64,000 bases of DNA from Mariannaea sp. PMI_226 (GCA_024336345.1 JANFOG010000002.1:1488001-1552000), one strand, 5' to 3'. Shown: positions 33,234 through 45,898, counted from the stretch's first letter. The notes: generated from the letters alone by a model not told the origin. A program made the numbers and translations.

Positions 33234-34696
33234 ATGGATCGCATACGAAGAGCCTTTGCCCGTCGCCCGTCGATCGCTTCGTCCGAGTATGAGCCGCTCA
33301 CCGGAAGCGAAGAACCCACAGCGCTTGAAGGGTCTGCCGTGCTAGATGGCCAACACGAAGTGCCCTTCTCTTGGATGGAGTATAGCATATTTGCGTTGCT
33401 TGGTATGGCTATGCTCTGGGCTTGGTACGTTTGACATTCACCGGAGCGACATGCCTCCCTCCCTCCTCCATCTCCGACTATGTGATTTTCCTAAGCTAAC
33501 TGACTATCGTCATCAGGAACATGTTTCTCGCCGCCGCTCCCTACTTCGCCGCACGCTTCGCCGACAATGACTGGATTCTGGGCAACTTCCAGTCCACTAT
33601 CCTCGCTGTGTCCACAGTCACCAACCTAGGCTCCATGATCATCCTGAGTAACATCCAAGCGACGGCCTCGTACCCTTTCCGCATCAATCTCGGCTTGATA
33701 CTCAACATTATAGCCTTTGCTCTCCTGACCGTGTCCACATACTCCTTCCTCAACGCTTCCGCTGTCATGTACCTCGTATTCCTCCTCATCATCGTCGCCG
33801 GTGCGGCCTGGGCGGCTGCTCTTATACAAAACGGAGCCTTTGCCTTTGCGGCCAGCTTCGGGCGCCCGGAGTATATCCAAGCCATCATGGCTGGACAGGG
33901 CGTTGCCGGAGTACTTCCCTCAGTTGCTCAGGTAATCATAGTCCTCATCTTCCCTCCCACTGAGAAGAAGGCCAACTCGGCTGAGGCCGAAGTTGGCTCA
34001 TCTTCCGCCTTTGTCTACTTCCTTACAGCTGTTGCTGTCTCCCTAGCCGCCTTCCTTACTTTCATCCCTCTAGTGAAGCGTTACAATCACATCATCGAGA
34101 ACCGCATGATTGAGCAAATGGCAGAGTCAACGCAGAGCATCAAGGACGCTGAACGGGCGTCTCGTAAAGTCGCATCTATGTGGACGCTATTCCGCAAGCT
34201 TCGCTGGCTGTGTACGGGCGTTGCCATCATCTTTGCTGCAACCATGTTTTTCCCCGTCTTCACCACCAAAATCTACTCTGTCAGGGAGGACGGCGGCCCG
34301 CTCTTCCAGCCGTACGCCTTTATCCCGCTCGGCTTTTTCTTCTGGAACATTGGTGACCTCGGCGGCCGTATGGCTACCATGCTGCCGTTCTCTCTCAACC
34401 ACCGGCCCTTTGCTCTCTTTGTCCTCTCTGTTGCGCGTGTGGGAATGCTTCCCCTCTATCTCCTGTGCAACATTGGTGGCCGAGGCGCTGTTGTACCTAG
34501 TGACTTCTTTTACTTGTTCTTCGTCCAGCTGCTCTTCGGATTCACCAATGGTTGGCTGGGCTCCAGCTGCATGGTGGCGTCGAGTGAGTGGGTCGATGAG
34601 GGAGAACGCGAGGCGTCTGGCGGTTTCATGAGCATGTGCCTGGTGGCAGGCCTGACGTGTGGTAGCATTCTGAGTTTTACAATAGCGGACATTTGA
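33234..34696 (+). CDS. Equilibrative nucleoside transporter (ENT/FUN26 family)
   Basis: ENT proteins move nucleosides and nucleobases by facilitated or proton-linked transport; the yeast relative Fun26 is in the vacuole membrane. Two exons, 33234-33424 and 33517-34696, give 456 aa, typical of the SLC29 family. A cytosolic N-terminus of about 45 residues carries Ser/Arg sites (RRPSIASSEYEPL). About 11 hydrophobic segments follow. The first contains the family signature LLGMAMLWAWNMFLAAAPYF, whose W-N junction is created by splicing. A charged cytosolic loop (KRYNHIIENRMIEQMAESTQ) divides TM6 from TM7. The C-terminal half has FFFWNIGDLGGR, matching the conserved F-N-x-x-D-x-x-G-R of ENTs, and NGWLGSSCM. 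It converges on the inositol phosphate kinase gene about 630 bp away. Confidence 0.94.
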
Positions 34697-35329
34697 TTTC
34701 ACACATTTTCTTGGTAGAATTCATAAGATGGGGGGTTTGGCGTTTTGTAGAGAACTTCCTCTGGCGTTACTCATGATAGTGAAGGAGGTAGATTTGTCCT
34801 CTCTTTTTTTTTTTAAGATTTGATATTGAATCATGGCATTGGAAAGAAATAAATATAGCCATTGTCCTAGTTTGCATCCAATGGTTTGCAATGCATCACC
34901 GTTGAGAAAAAAAAAATTGCCAGTCGCCCTGACCTAGATGTCTATTGCCGTCGTATTGGATGCTTGCCCAAATTCCCAAACCCGTAATTGCTGCCGTAAC
35001 CGTCGCTATGCATGTCCCAGTCCATAGATTTGCGCTCATTGATGCATCACCGTACCGCCCAAAATGCAACCCATCGCCGTAGTTATGCTTTGTTATGCGT
35101 GTGTCCCCAGCCATTCTTGTAGCCTGACAAAGAAGAAGGAACCCGAGAGATTAATTAATTAATCAATCAATCAATAAAAGAAAATTCGCGCTTTACGCGA
35201 CCCTACCGCCGATCTGGTAACGCCCTGCAGTGTGTCAGCAGGGGTGCCCTAGTTGAGATGCTGAAATCCCGTACGCTTGGGGGCGGAGGGATGAGGGGGG
35301 AGGGGGAGGGGAGCGGGGAAGTTCCAGAC
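34697..35329. other. Intergenic between two convergent genes
   Basis: Holds the 3' regions of the transporter and the kinase. There are T/A homopolymers near 34805 and 34905, a ttaattaattaatcaatcaa run at about 35152-35175 and a G-rich run at about 35282-35320. No gene seen. Confidence 0.55.
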
Positions 35330-37100
35330 TTACAAGGGCGTTGTCCGGTAGGGACAAATCCTCATCTTGGGACTGTCCTTTGAGAAGCGTTGCAGCATTA
35401 CTTTGAGCGTTGGCGCATCCGTCCGAAGAGTACGAATGGTTCCCGAAGTCTCGAGAGGCTCGGCGAATTCACGCCAGCCTGGAGCTTCAGGGCGACTCTT
35501 ATCCTGGATGCTGATGATGTTCAGCGGCTGACCCTGGCGCTGCTCCCATTCAAGTAAGCAGGCTGTCGGGGGGTGGTAGTATTTGCCGTCACACAGAATC
35601 CAATCGGCAGTGTAACATCCTGTCGAAATTAAATTGCGTTCCGCCTCTTGCCATCGATCAAATTTGATAGATGTATCCTTTGAGTCGAAATCACCAAGAC
35701 GAAGTCGCAGAGGGCCCTCGGGTCCTGGGTGGTTTTTGTCGGGATAGATCTGGACGAAGCAGGTACAGTCGCGTATGGTCATGGCAAAGTTGAACATGGG
35801 GTCGTTCCTCAGCGCATTCAAAGGCCCGTTTGGATCTGCCAACTCTTGCGCCTTTCGTAGATCTGTGATCACGCGATGGTTCGCCGCTGAGTACATTGTT
35901 GCAGCGAGTGGTGGAAGGTTGAACCTGGCGAGTTGAGGAGCAAGTCGATAGCCCGAGTTAATCTCCATGGGCGCATCAGGGTTATCGAGAACCAGAGGGC
36001 AAGGCTTCGAATCTGGAGACGATCTAGTGAATTTCGGATCTTTGATGAAGTTATACAACTCCATGGCGCATTGTCGACATCGGATCGCTCTGGCAGGGGC
36101 GCTAGGGGATTGGTTGAGCCACTTAGGCTTGAACTCGATCAGGATACATTTTGTAGGATCTAGATGCCGTGAGTATAAAGAAGAACTCCTGTACACTAAA
36201 AAGCACAAGCCATACCTTCTGGTCGCATATCCTCCACCAACAGGCCCCAATTGGTGTGAGCGATATAAGAGCCTCTGAATTTCTCCTTCCGCTTGGAGTC
36301 TAACGTTCGAAGGAAGAGATTCAGCTCGTTGACAATGTTTGAATCGCGCACAACGATGAGCTCCTGCTTGATGATGTGGTCCTTCAACTTAGACTTGACT
36401 TCGTTTGCGTAAAACTCCTGTTGCTTTAAGTAGTTGAATCTGGCTGGGGCCCCGTTTGCGGGTGCTTTGGCCACGCGGAGAAGCCATCCTAGATCGAGCC
36501 ACGGTCAGCCCATCACGACAATCAGGGGAAGAAGAGTCATGAGAAAACAGAAAACAAACCTTTGAATTCGGATGCGTTGGGGTAGCCTTCAGGCAGGCCC
36601 AGCTCGAAGACGGCGTTTGCAGCACCTTCACCCACCAATCTGACTGGCCGGGTACCCCTGGGGAGTCTCTTCAGAGAGTGGCGGTTCCAAGACAGAGGAG
36701 TTGCTGCTCCGTTAAGCATTATAGCCATTTCGGCCACGTCTTGAGAAGTTGGCCAGAAGTCATCGTCGTCATAGAATGATCCAGGTGGAGGGAGGAGATC
36801 TGTGTCTGTTTCCGAGGGGGTAAGCTGCCCGTCGGACAGCGATGGTACTGACATGATTGGCAATTCCGCTTTAGTCCGACAGGTCGATGCAAATGCTGGC
36901 CAAGCCAGTGAGGGTGATTTTCTTAGTCCGGTATGGTTGGGGAGAGAGGAGATGGGATCCAGCGTGGATGTGGAGGCTTTGATATAGGAAGCCAATGGTG
37001 AAGGGGATGATTCAAGACTGGATGAAGGGGTTGGGGTAGAGGAGAATGAGAGTGATGGGATGGGGAGAGGGGGGGAACTAAAGCTCTCGGGACACTGCAT
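35330..37100 (-). CDS. IPK1: Inositol-pentakisphosphate 2-kinase (IPK1)
   Basis: The enzyme phosphorylates InsP5 at position 2 to make InsP6 (phytate), which is needed for mRNA export and as the precursor of inositol pyrophosphates; it acts mainly in the nucleus. Three exons, minus strand: 36560-37100, 36216-36488 and 35330-36159; 547 aa. The kinase core begins near residue 154 with RLVGEGAANAVFEL, the family's glycine-rich nucleotide loop. Then come GWLLRVAKA, LVEDMRPEG, and ILIEFKPKWLNQSP with the CRQCAMELY block, which fits the EIKPK substrate- and zinc-binding motif. Near the C-terminal end are MTIRDCT and LRLGDFDSKDTSIKFDRW, which contains the expected metal-binding Asp. The first 150 residues are Ser/Pro-rich and disordered. 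An internal ATG (36853, MSVPSLSDG) is a possible shorter start. Confidence 0.93.
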
Positions 37101-37481
37101 CAGCGATTTGACTTTGGGTTCGTCGTTTTGTGTAGTTTGTTGAGTCTGCCTCTAGATCTGCGCCTTTGGTTTCGGCCGACCAAGTTTGCCTATGCAGTCG
37201 GGCCCACGTGCCGGCTGGTGTAAGAGAGAGTCTAACTGACGGTAATGCACGGGGAGAAGTGCCAAAGGGGGGGGACTGAAGACGTGCTGGGCGAGGTGAA
37301 TCAAATGTGAAAATGTATGAGGATGTGCGGGAAACAGTTGAAAAAGAGGCGTTCGGCTAGCTGGTTGTCCCAATAAGGTGTCTCGGTTGTCAGAGTCTAT
37401 CGTTTGCCTTATTCTGCTGCTTCTTCTGGCGCACTTAAGGCAACGAGGACTTTCCTGCTGTGTGATGCGATGCGGCAAGGT

Positions 37482-37518
37482 GCAGTACGATGCGATGCAG
37501 TACGATGCGATGCGATGC
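37482..37518. repeat. 15-bp tandem repeat
   Basis: Two copies of gcagtacgatgcgat plus extra gcgat units. It forms part of the probable IPK1 upstream region. Confidence 0.8.
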
Positions 37519-37818
37519 AATAATGAAAATGATGATGATTGTGACAATGATAACAGGAACAGATAATAGTAGTGATGGCCGACCAAGCAGTATCCGGATA
37601 GAGGCCGTTAGGATGGATACCAATGTCTCAGTTTCGTGTTTGCAGGACAAGACACAAGACTAGACAAGAACGGAGTGAAATGTAGTTTGTGGGAGGGGTG
37701 CAGGGACTAATAATGAATATGGTAAAAAAAGCAAGGCACCGGGATAAATCCTTTAAGGCCTGGTCAAGAAGACGTGGAGAGAGGGGATCGTGGAACTGCC
37801 AGCGAGGGGCGTGTCATA

Positions 37819-37841
37819 GGCCATGGGCCATGGGCCATGGG
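37819..37841. repeat. ggccatg tandem repeat
   Basis: Three copies of the 7-bp unit ggccatg; each unit spans the palindrome ccatgg. Confidence 0.8.
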
Positions 37842-39162
37842 CTGCCTTTCCCACCACGACAGCGTCCTTATGGCTGCTTACATGGGGCAAGGCAAATCTG
37901 TATCCGACTGTCGGACCCGACAGCGTGGATGACTTGACAGACGAAATAAGGATAGGGGCAAGGAAAGAAGATAATTGGACAGCAGTAGAGGCGCAAGCAT
38001 CGCAAGGAGCGGAGAAAGGAGGACCTGATGACCTTGGGCTGGCTTTCCCGTTTCTTCAGGATACCTTGGTAGGGCTCTATAGTACTTTGTGAGGTCGTGC
38101 CCGCCGTTAGCCATTTACTGTACAAGCCCGCCACGCAATCGAACTAATTAAAAAACAACAACGAGGGCCCGTTAAATGGAGACAGACCCATGGGGATGGA
38201 GTGCGTACAGTAGCTACGGTCAGTGAGTGGAAGAGAGAAAAGGCACGATGCGACCAGAGGCAAGCATGGTGTCGACACTTTCGATCTGGGAAGGGATGGT
38301 GACGCACAGGTTTAGGACATTTTGCCATGGGGCCGGACCCGGCTTAGGGCGTGCGCCAATGCCAGTCATCGCGCTGGCAGCATACTGGACGTGCATCTGG
38401 TGGGACGTGAGACATCCCATGGATTTTATACTACGTAATGGGTGTGAGGCCCAGCAGCAAGGCAAGCCCTCTGTCTGGTTCAGGTACCTCGTTCGTTTGC
38501 AGATGTACCCCCTAAGCCATTCACAAGTCGTTGCTTGCCCCCCTTTGGTGGGTGGCTGTTTGCTCACTGCTTGGTCTTGTTGGGTTCGAAGAGCTCTGAG
38601 GTGTGTGTGGAATGGTGCACCTCTGATCAGTCCGACGTTGAGTTGAGTGGCGGAGATCTGAGATATTCTGACCATCCACAGATGAGCATCTGGTCAGGGC
38701 AAACAAGGGCCCAAGGGCCCTTTCAACGCCGAAGCGTGGCCAGGGGCATCTTGGTATCGGATTGGCTGAACCCCCCTGGGCCTGGTCAGTCAAGTCACCC
38801 GAGTGAGGGGGGGTCTTTTCAAGTCCAAGCCTCCAAGCATGTCCGTTTTAGGGTCAACCCACATGGAGGCGATGCGGTGCAAAGGTCCGGCTTTGGTGGT
38901 AGACAGGGCGGGCCATTGCGCAGGGACACTCCTTGGTGGCGATCTTTCAAGGCCAGTTTGGGGGCTGTTGGCCTCCTCAGGCTGGACAGACGGGCCAGAG
39001 CTGGCACGAAAAAAGAAGCTGGAGATTGATTGCAGCCAAACAAAGCCCACAGGCCAACTCATTGGACGACCCCTACTGCAACACCCCTTGCAACCCTGCT
39101 CACGTTTTTTTTTCTTTCTTTCTTGCCACAGGGGACAGGTACAGGCACCAAAAACAGAACTG

Positions 39163-39200
39163 CACACACTCTCTCACACACACACGCGCGCACACACACA
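39163..39200. repeat. CA-rich microsatellite
   Basis: Mostly CA dinucleotides, broken by a CT run and a CGCGCG block. Confidence 0.85.
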
Positions 39201-40400
39201 GGGGGGCAAACGCACACGAACATGGAGGAGAAAGTTGGCTTGCGAGGTTGATTCAGAGGAACCGGGGATGAAGCAAAACACTGAAAACGGAAATGTCAAG
39301 GGTGAGACTAACCCTGGATGCCGCCACGGCAGCTGAGCAACACGAAGCGAACCTTTGAATGCCTAGCTCTCATCATGTCATATCACCAGTTGTGGCGGTC
39401 TAGCCTCGTGACCCTGACTGATCTGTTTTGATGGAATTTCGGGTTTCTGCTGTACAAGACGTCAAGGCCATGGCCGAAGATCGGGATGCTTCGCTTCGGC
39501 TTCCTTGCTGAAGCGCTAAACAATCACTGTAATGTACTATAGCCACCTAAGTGCCGTCTCATAATAGCTTGTGCAGCAACTAGCTCTGGGCTTGTTTCCA
39601 GGACGCCACAGGAAGCAGTGTCTGCGTCCACGGGATCAGTATGCAAGCCTGAGCTTTGGCGGTTATTCGGTGATGGCCGGAACCAGGAGTTGCAGATGAT
39701 GTCACGTTGACTACCGCGCCCCCTCCCACGGCCCTGTCACTAAGTTGACGCCCACACTGATTTGACTGCGACAATATGGAACCCCTCAAGACGAACGATG
39801 GAATCTCACCTCAAGCTGATGGGTAATGGCGCTGTTTCGTCACCGACTAACACGGGAAAAAGGATGAGTTAGACAAAGGGGGAACAGTCGGCGTGGCATT
39901 CCTAAGGGAAGACCAAGGTGCTGGCAGGTGGGTTTTTTTTCTTTTTAGAGGAGACATGGAAGGGATTGATGACTCCAACAGGCGGCGGCCTAGCCCTGAG
40001 TTCCTGTTTAAGCGCACTGACAGGCAAAATCCATGTACCTTACATTACCTATTGGTAACAAACGTACCTATCTAGGTAGGTACCTTAGGTAGGCCGACTG
40101 ATGAAGAATTTAACCCATCGCCGGAGGAAGTGCTGGGGCATGGCAATACGTGGACCGTCCATCGTTGTAACACTGCTACGTGGGGGATCCTCAATTCCCT
40201 TAGCGCATTTCGGATTGGGCACCTGGATTCCTATCATCTAACGTGCAATGACGTCTGTCACAGTCATTGTTTCCTTGTGCCTTTTTGACGCCGAAATTCC
40301 TCAGTTCAGTAGCGAGGATTCATGCGTCGTTCTAGATCGTGTGTACTATGTAAGCCTCAAACAACATGCCGATATTGCTGCCTATCGGAAGCAAACCCAA

Positions 40401-40402
<2 letters not shown>

Positions 40403-40432
<30 letters not shown>
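40403..40432. repeat. (TGC)10 trinucleotide repeat
   Basis: Ten uninterrupted TGC (CTG) units in sequence with no supported gene. In the frame from 40248 it would encode poly-alanine at the end of a short open frame, which I do not accept as a gene. Confidence 0.95.
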
Positions 40433-42607
40433 ATGACGAGACAAGGCTTTTGAGATATGTGGCGTCACTTGCTGGCCAGTGTCTGCAACTCCAGGAGTTC
40501 GGGTTGGCTGTCGGCTCATTCAACTATACATTTTGTGCGAGACAATAAAAATTATGAAACTTTACAAAATGTATGTATTTGCAAATGCGCTGGTTTTTGA
40601 GAGTTTAGAGAGAATTCAAAGGTTGGGAAGACCTCTCTGCTTAGTAAGTAAATATTCAAGAGAAGCTCGCCTCGAGTTTGTATAGCCAACAAATGAGCTG
40701 CTCTTTCCCATGATCCATATTGTTCTATACATGTTCCATGGCCAAGGCATCACGTCCAGTACCGGTATTTGGGATATCGCGGAGACACCTGTGCCACATC
40801 GTAACGGTGCCTTACATGAGCCGAAAAGTGTGGAGGGTGCTGTCAAGGAGGGCAACGATGAATGGATGGCTCATTTTGCCAATCAGACTCACTCGTGCTT
40901 GATGCATATGACTGGAAATGGAATGTAAAAGTGTTGCAACGAGCAAACAACTTTCCTGCAAACTGCATGTGGCCGCCGCGTGCTTATTCCCTCCGTTAGA
41001 TGATTGATGATCAAGCATCACCAGACCACCATTTTTTTCAGGCGATGAGACTGGACCGATGGAACATGCATGACCATTCAAAAGGTGCCTTGCTATCCAT
41101 GTCATTCCTCTCACGTCTTTAGACAATCGGCCTATGATAACTGTTCCTCATTTGTTGGACTAATGAGAATATCTGCATGTACGAATGTCCTGAATGTTGT
41201 CTGATGAACAGTTCTGTGACCCCCACATGCACCTTGGAAGTTTCCCCTCATTCCTTATCAGACACTGCATGGGAGACCATACCATACTCTGGTACGATAA
41301 GTTAGGAGCTTGTCCGTCCAGCGTTGTCAGCGAACCTCCAGGCGAAGTGCCGGTAGGTTGGAGATTAGTGGTTGGCGGTTGGGAGGGGCCGTCGTATTGG
41401 GCAGAGTCATGTGCACCAATCGCTGACCAGTGACGACGGCTTGCAGTGTCATCATTCCTTGGGTCAAAGTGGAGAGCACCGGCGCCCGTTTCGAGCCGCT
41501 GGCCCGTGTCTTCCTAAATAAGGGTCTCCTCTCTCGAAACGAACAAAGAGGCTGCAGGAAGGGGAAGATCTTGGGTTCTTCAAAGTAGGTAAGATTGGGC
41601 AAGGCCCTGGATAAAACTGGACGAACATCGAACCACTCAATGCAGCCGTCGTTCCACGATACCGGCTCTCGATGCTGAAACATCATATGATGGTGACGGC
41701 GCTCGCAATTGAAAAGCAGTTTGATTCGGCAATTGAAGGATCCTTCCTCGGCATTCCTTTCTCTTTGTTCTTCACTTTTTTTTCCTCCTTCTGCTTTATT
41801 TGTTGATTCTTTTCTTTTTTCTTATTTTTTTTTTTTACTTTTTTTTTTTTACAATACAAACAGGGTACGGGAAAACACGGAGAGACTCGGATACATTAAT
41901 CTCATAGAGCCGTCGCGTCTTGTAAAAGCTCCATCTTGCTAATTAAAGACTAATTTAATAAATCATATATATTTCTGCTATTATTATATCCTTTGCGCAT
42001 ATCGTCTATTGAGCCGCAGTACTTGCATTGCCGCACTGAGTGCAAAGTGCAAATCATTGCATCAATGCACATGGCATTGGATCAATAAACGTATCTCGTG
42101 AGCGTTCGTACGCCAACCAATTCGCATGACATTCTCACACAAAGCAGTAAACCAAACATTGTCAGAAAAGCGTTTCCCTCCCACCACTGTTGGCATCATC
42201 GTTCCAGTACAGTGCACGCTCCCCAGGTCACGCGACTTTGACCCGGGCCGGCTGACTCCCTTTAAACTTTTGCTTCCCGTCTTCGTGGCCGTGGCGTGGG
42301 CCACCAGTTCTTTTGACAACAACAGAGCCCATCCGCCCAGCCAACGAAGCAGCCTCGGCTTCTACTCGGATTCCACTCCCCCTTCGTTTGGGCTGCGGCA
42401 GCTCCTCTCCCTACCTTCGGAGGGCCTTACCGTCCAGTCAGAGAGCTTTCAGGTGGTGAGTCCGAGTCTTGTGCGCAACTTTAAAGTCTTTCTCCTTTGT
42501 TCCTCGTGCTTCGTGGCAAAAGAGAGTCCCATCGCCAGCTGTGTCGTATTTAAAACTCCGGCGGCCGGGACCAATATCGATCCTGTATCCGGACGGGTCT
42601 GGTTTGG

Positions 42608-42634
42608 GCTTGTGCTTGTGCTTGTGCTTGTGCG
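42608..42634. repeat. (CTTGTG)n repeat
   Basis: Four copies of the hexamer cttgtg and part of a fifth, about 1.1 kb upstream of MDM34. Confidence 0.8.
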
Positions 42635-43758
42635 GGTTTGCTCTGGTTTGTTCTGCCAATTGTTCAGTCACCCACTCAGGGCTGCGCTATTGCTGCTTTG
42701 CTACCTTACGCTACCCGTGTGCCGACGTGGACGCCTCCTGGAACTACCTTGCCCTGCCATACCTTGCCCACCCGAAACTCGGCCCAGTGGCAACTCTGAA
42801 CTCCATCCCTGGCCCTACCTGGCCCTCCCGCTCTGGCTCTGCCCTGTCTACCCGCGCGCGCTCTGCACAAGTGAGGTGAGGTGAGGTTCGCGTTCATCCA
42901 CATTACGCAGAACAGTTCTTCCGTCGAGCCGTGAAACTCCGAGAATCATCAGATTACGACTTCTATCATCACCACTCAAATTTTGCTTGCTCGCAACACC
43001 TATAACCGATCAATTTGGACTTTTTTTCCTCCCCTTTCTCCCAAGAATTGAATCAATTCTGCCAGCACAATACCCCCCTCTTCATCACCGCTCTTTTATC
43101 ACGCATACCGCCTTTTCCTAAAAAAAAATTTACCGCTTGTCCCAAATGTTTTACCTTTCTCCCTGATTGACATCAAAACGTGCATCGAAGCGAAGCCCCG
43201 GCCAGTTTTCAGTGGGCTCCTTTGCTGTTCTTGTCCACAACTCCACTACAAGCTCCCTCTCGCATTGGTCGCTCGGTCGCCTGGACGGCCCCGAAGGTGA
43301 GACCTGCGCGAAAAAAAAAATATTCCTGCATGATACCCGCTCTCCCCAGCCCCGAAGCTCTCCACTTTCTTCCCTCTCTCCCCCAATAGCTAACGGCTCC
43401 TGCTCCGGCAAGAACTGTAGCGTCATCTCCACGATCCGGCCTTCTGGGAAATTCCATTCATGCCTTAATCCATCTTCCTTCATCTCGATCCACGTCGGCA
43501 ACTCCCAAAAGCCAACTCTATCGACGTCGCCATCCCCTGAAATCGAACACGACGAACCTTTGGACGCCCACCTCGACCTCCTCGAATTGCTCTCGCCGTT
43601 TGCCACCGAACCTCACACCTCGCACCTAAAAAATCGGAGCTCTAGCAACGCGCAAACACCTAGAAACCCCAAATCTCTCCATCGCGAACGCTTTTCTGCC
43701 GACTGCGGTACTCTATTTTCTTCTCCCATGGTCGTGAGAAGGTAACAGCCATTTCAAC

Positions 43759-45898
43759 ATGGCCTTCAATTTCAACTGGTCGCCGCTCACGGCTGACGCC
43801 GAGTTCTATCGGCGGGCGCGCGACCTGTTGACCAAGGCTCTAAACAAATCGCCCAAGCCGCCCATCATCGTTGATGATATCCTCGTTAGCGAGTTCAACC
43901 TCGGCACTGTGCCCCCCGACCTCGAGATACTGGAAATTGGCGACCTGGCGGAGGATAGATTCCGTGGTATTTTCAAGATGAGCTACACTGGCGATGCCTT
44001 CTTGACCCTTAAGACCAGAGTTCAAGTAGGTGCTTTTTTTCTTCTTTCCCATCAGGATGTTTTTTTTTTCCTGGATGCTCTTGTCTTGCGTCATTATGGC
44101 CCGGCGGCCTCTCCCCGGGCAACGACGACGGGCAGTATCACATATCAGTCCTACGACATCAATTTGAGACACTGCAATGCGATCGTCGAAGCCTCGTTCC
44201 ATCAGACCTTCTATTCCCCGCGTCTGTGATAACCAAGCATGTCGCCTGGATTTACCTATTCTCTTGTTCAACCTTCACCTCATCACTGCGTCTAAACCTC
44301 GTACCCCCTTTCCTCAAGTTTCGCAGTCAATGAATCAAGAACCAGCGCTCTTGCAAGATTCCATTGACTCATCGCGTTGCTTTCTTCACTTTTTTTCTCT
44401 TTGTCTTATGACACGCGTCTTTGATATAGCTTCCAAAAGAGGCGCGCTTGTGTTTGATGACTTTATCCTAGCGCATATGAGATTCATGCATGCAGTCCAC
44501 ATGTCCATTAACAAGACTAACATAATGACTTAGGCCAATCCCTTGAACACATACCTCTATTCCAAGCCTACCTTCACGTCCCCACAGCCACTTGCTGCTG
44601 CATCAGGGCTTACCATTCCTCTCTCGATCACATTATCCGAAATCAAGCTTTCGGCTTTTATCATCCTGGTTTTCTCCAAGCAGAAGGGTTTGACCCTTGT
44701 CTTCCGCAATGACCCGCTGGAATCGCTCAAGGTCTCCTCGACCTTTGATTCGATACAGTTCGTTCGGGATTACTTGCAGAGGACTATTGAGCAGCAACTT
44801 CGGAACCTAATGATGGACGAGTTGCCAGCAATCATCCACAGGCTGTCTCTTCAACTATGGTGCCCAGATCAAGCCAATAAGGGATCCCAGACCCCCACGG
44901 AGATGGAGGATGAGGCGGGTGTTGACCCGTTGGCGAGCCCTCCACTGGATCCAGTCGATGCCAGCGGCAACCTCCTTGACGCCAATGCCATTTCTGAACT
45001 TACCTTAAATGGTGGTGGAGAAGTTCAATCACTCTTCTCTCAAAAGAACCTACTCCGATTGGCTGCTCTGACTGACTCTCATCGAACTCTCTCCCTCTTC
45101 ACTCCTGGAATCCGTGATGTCGTCTTCCGCGCCTGGACCGGCCATGGTGACCGATCCGAGGCTCCTACGCCCTCTATCGGGACCCCGAGTCTTTCAAAGA
45201 CAAACTCATTTGTGGTCGGCCCAACCACCACATACACCTTCTCCGACTCCGGCAGTACCGTACATGGACATCTTCCATCCAGGCCTTCACTTGTCAGCCT
45301 TAATTCAGCCACTACTGGACTATCATTGGGTGCTGGTGGTAGATCTCGCCCTGGCCGTAAGAAGAAGACACGAGTTGTCAATCTTAGACGTACCAAATCC
45401 GAGGCCAACAGCCCTGATACCATGAGCGAGATATCAGAGACCGCTTCGATGGGCGTGCCTATGTCAGAACCATTGATGGCCGAATCTATTGCGGAGGAGC
45501 CCGAGGAAGGCTCTGTGATTGCAGAAGCACCTACACCAAACAAGGTCCGCTTCCGAAGTGTTGAAAACAATGGTCACCCACCCTTGATGGCCAGTCTCAC
45601 CCCGCAGTCCCAAGATGCTGAAGAGGCAACATCCAGCGAAACCACCGAGCCATTGATTCCAAACTATATCTCAACTGCCGCCGCCAACGGGTTCCGCTTG
45701 GACAAGGAGAAACTTGCCGCTCTTGAGAGCCAAAGCACCAACTCGGATAGCTCATCTGTTATTCTTGAACAAGCTTGGATCATGAAGATGGCCGGCGAAA
45801 TCGCCAAGCGAGTCTACGACGAGAAACATCGCCGTCAAGGCAACTGGGATGAGCGGGAAGATGTACCGCCCCCAGCATACGAGGCTGCTACTCGATAA
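43759..45898 (+). CDS. mdm34: MDM34, ERMES complex subunit
   Basis: MDM34 is the mitochondrial outer-membrane SMP-domain subunit of the ER-mitochondria encounter structure (with Mmm1, Mdm10 and Mdm12), which moves phospholipids and shapes mitochondria. Two exons, 43759-44025 and 44534-45898, give 543 aa. The N-terminal SMP domain (about 1-200) opens with the highly conserved [17 protein letters not shown] and includes [20 protein letters not shown]. The splice joins KTRVQ to [12 protein letters not shown], as expected of fungal orthologues. The rest is low-complexity, with the basic block [15 protein letters not shown] and a C-terminal PPPAYE. This PPxY motif is the type bound by Rsp5/Nedd4 ubiquitin ligases, known to act on yeast Mdm34. 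The intron is 508 nt, with a GACTAAC branch site and TTAG acceptor, far longer than others here. Confidence 0.96.

Larger units (their letters stand above)
37101..43758. other. 6.7-kb stretch without recognised genes
   Basis: Several open frames exceed 100 codons (for example 38535-39029, 38803-39336 and 42126-42884 on plus), but they overlap each other on both strands. None shows a domain, a conserved start or convincing splice sites. The stretch contains tandem repeats at 37482-37518, 37819-37841, 39163-39200, 40403-40432 and 42608-42634, T-rich runs at 41770-41850, and strongly pyrimidine-rich sequence from about 42900 to 43740. The last part is probably the MDM34 promoter and leader. Non-coding transcripts cannot be excluded. 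Confidence 0.5.

Noticed and set aside
38220..39336. Several overlapping open frames of 100-177 codons on both strands
   Set aside because: They overlap each other in different frames, as expected of GC-rich stop-poor sequence; no domain or conserved start.
42126..42884. 252-residue plus-strand open frame upstream of MDM34
   Set aside because: Composition reflects pyrimidine-rich leader DNA and a (CTTGTG)n repeat; no domain, and its start context is weak.
43167..43745. 192-residue plus-strand frame directly before MDM34
   Set aside because: Lies in the C/T-rich leader; Ser/Pro-rich translation is what such DNA gives in any frame.
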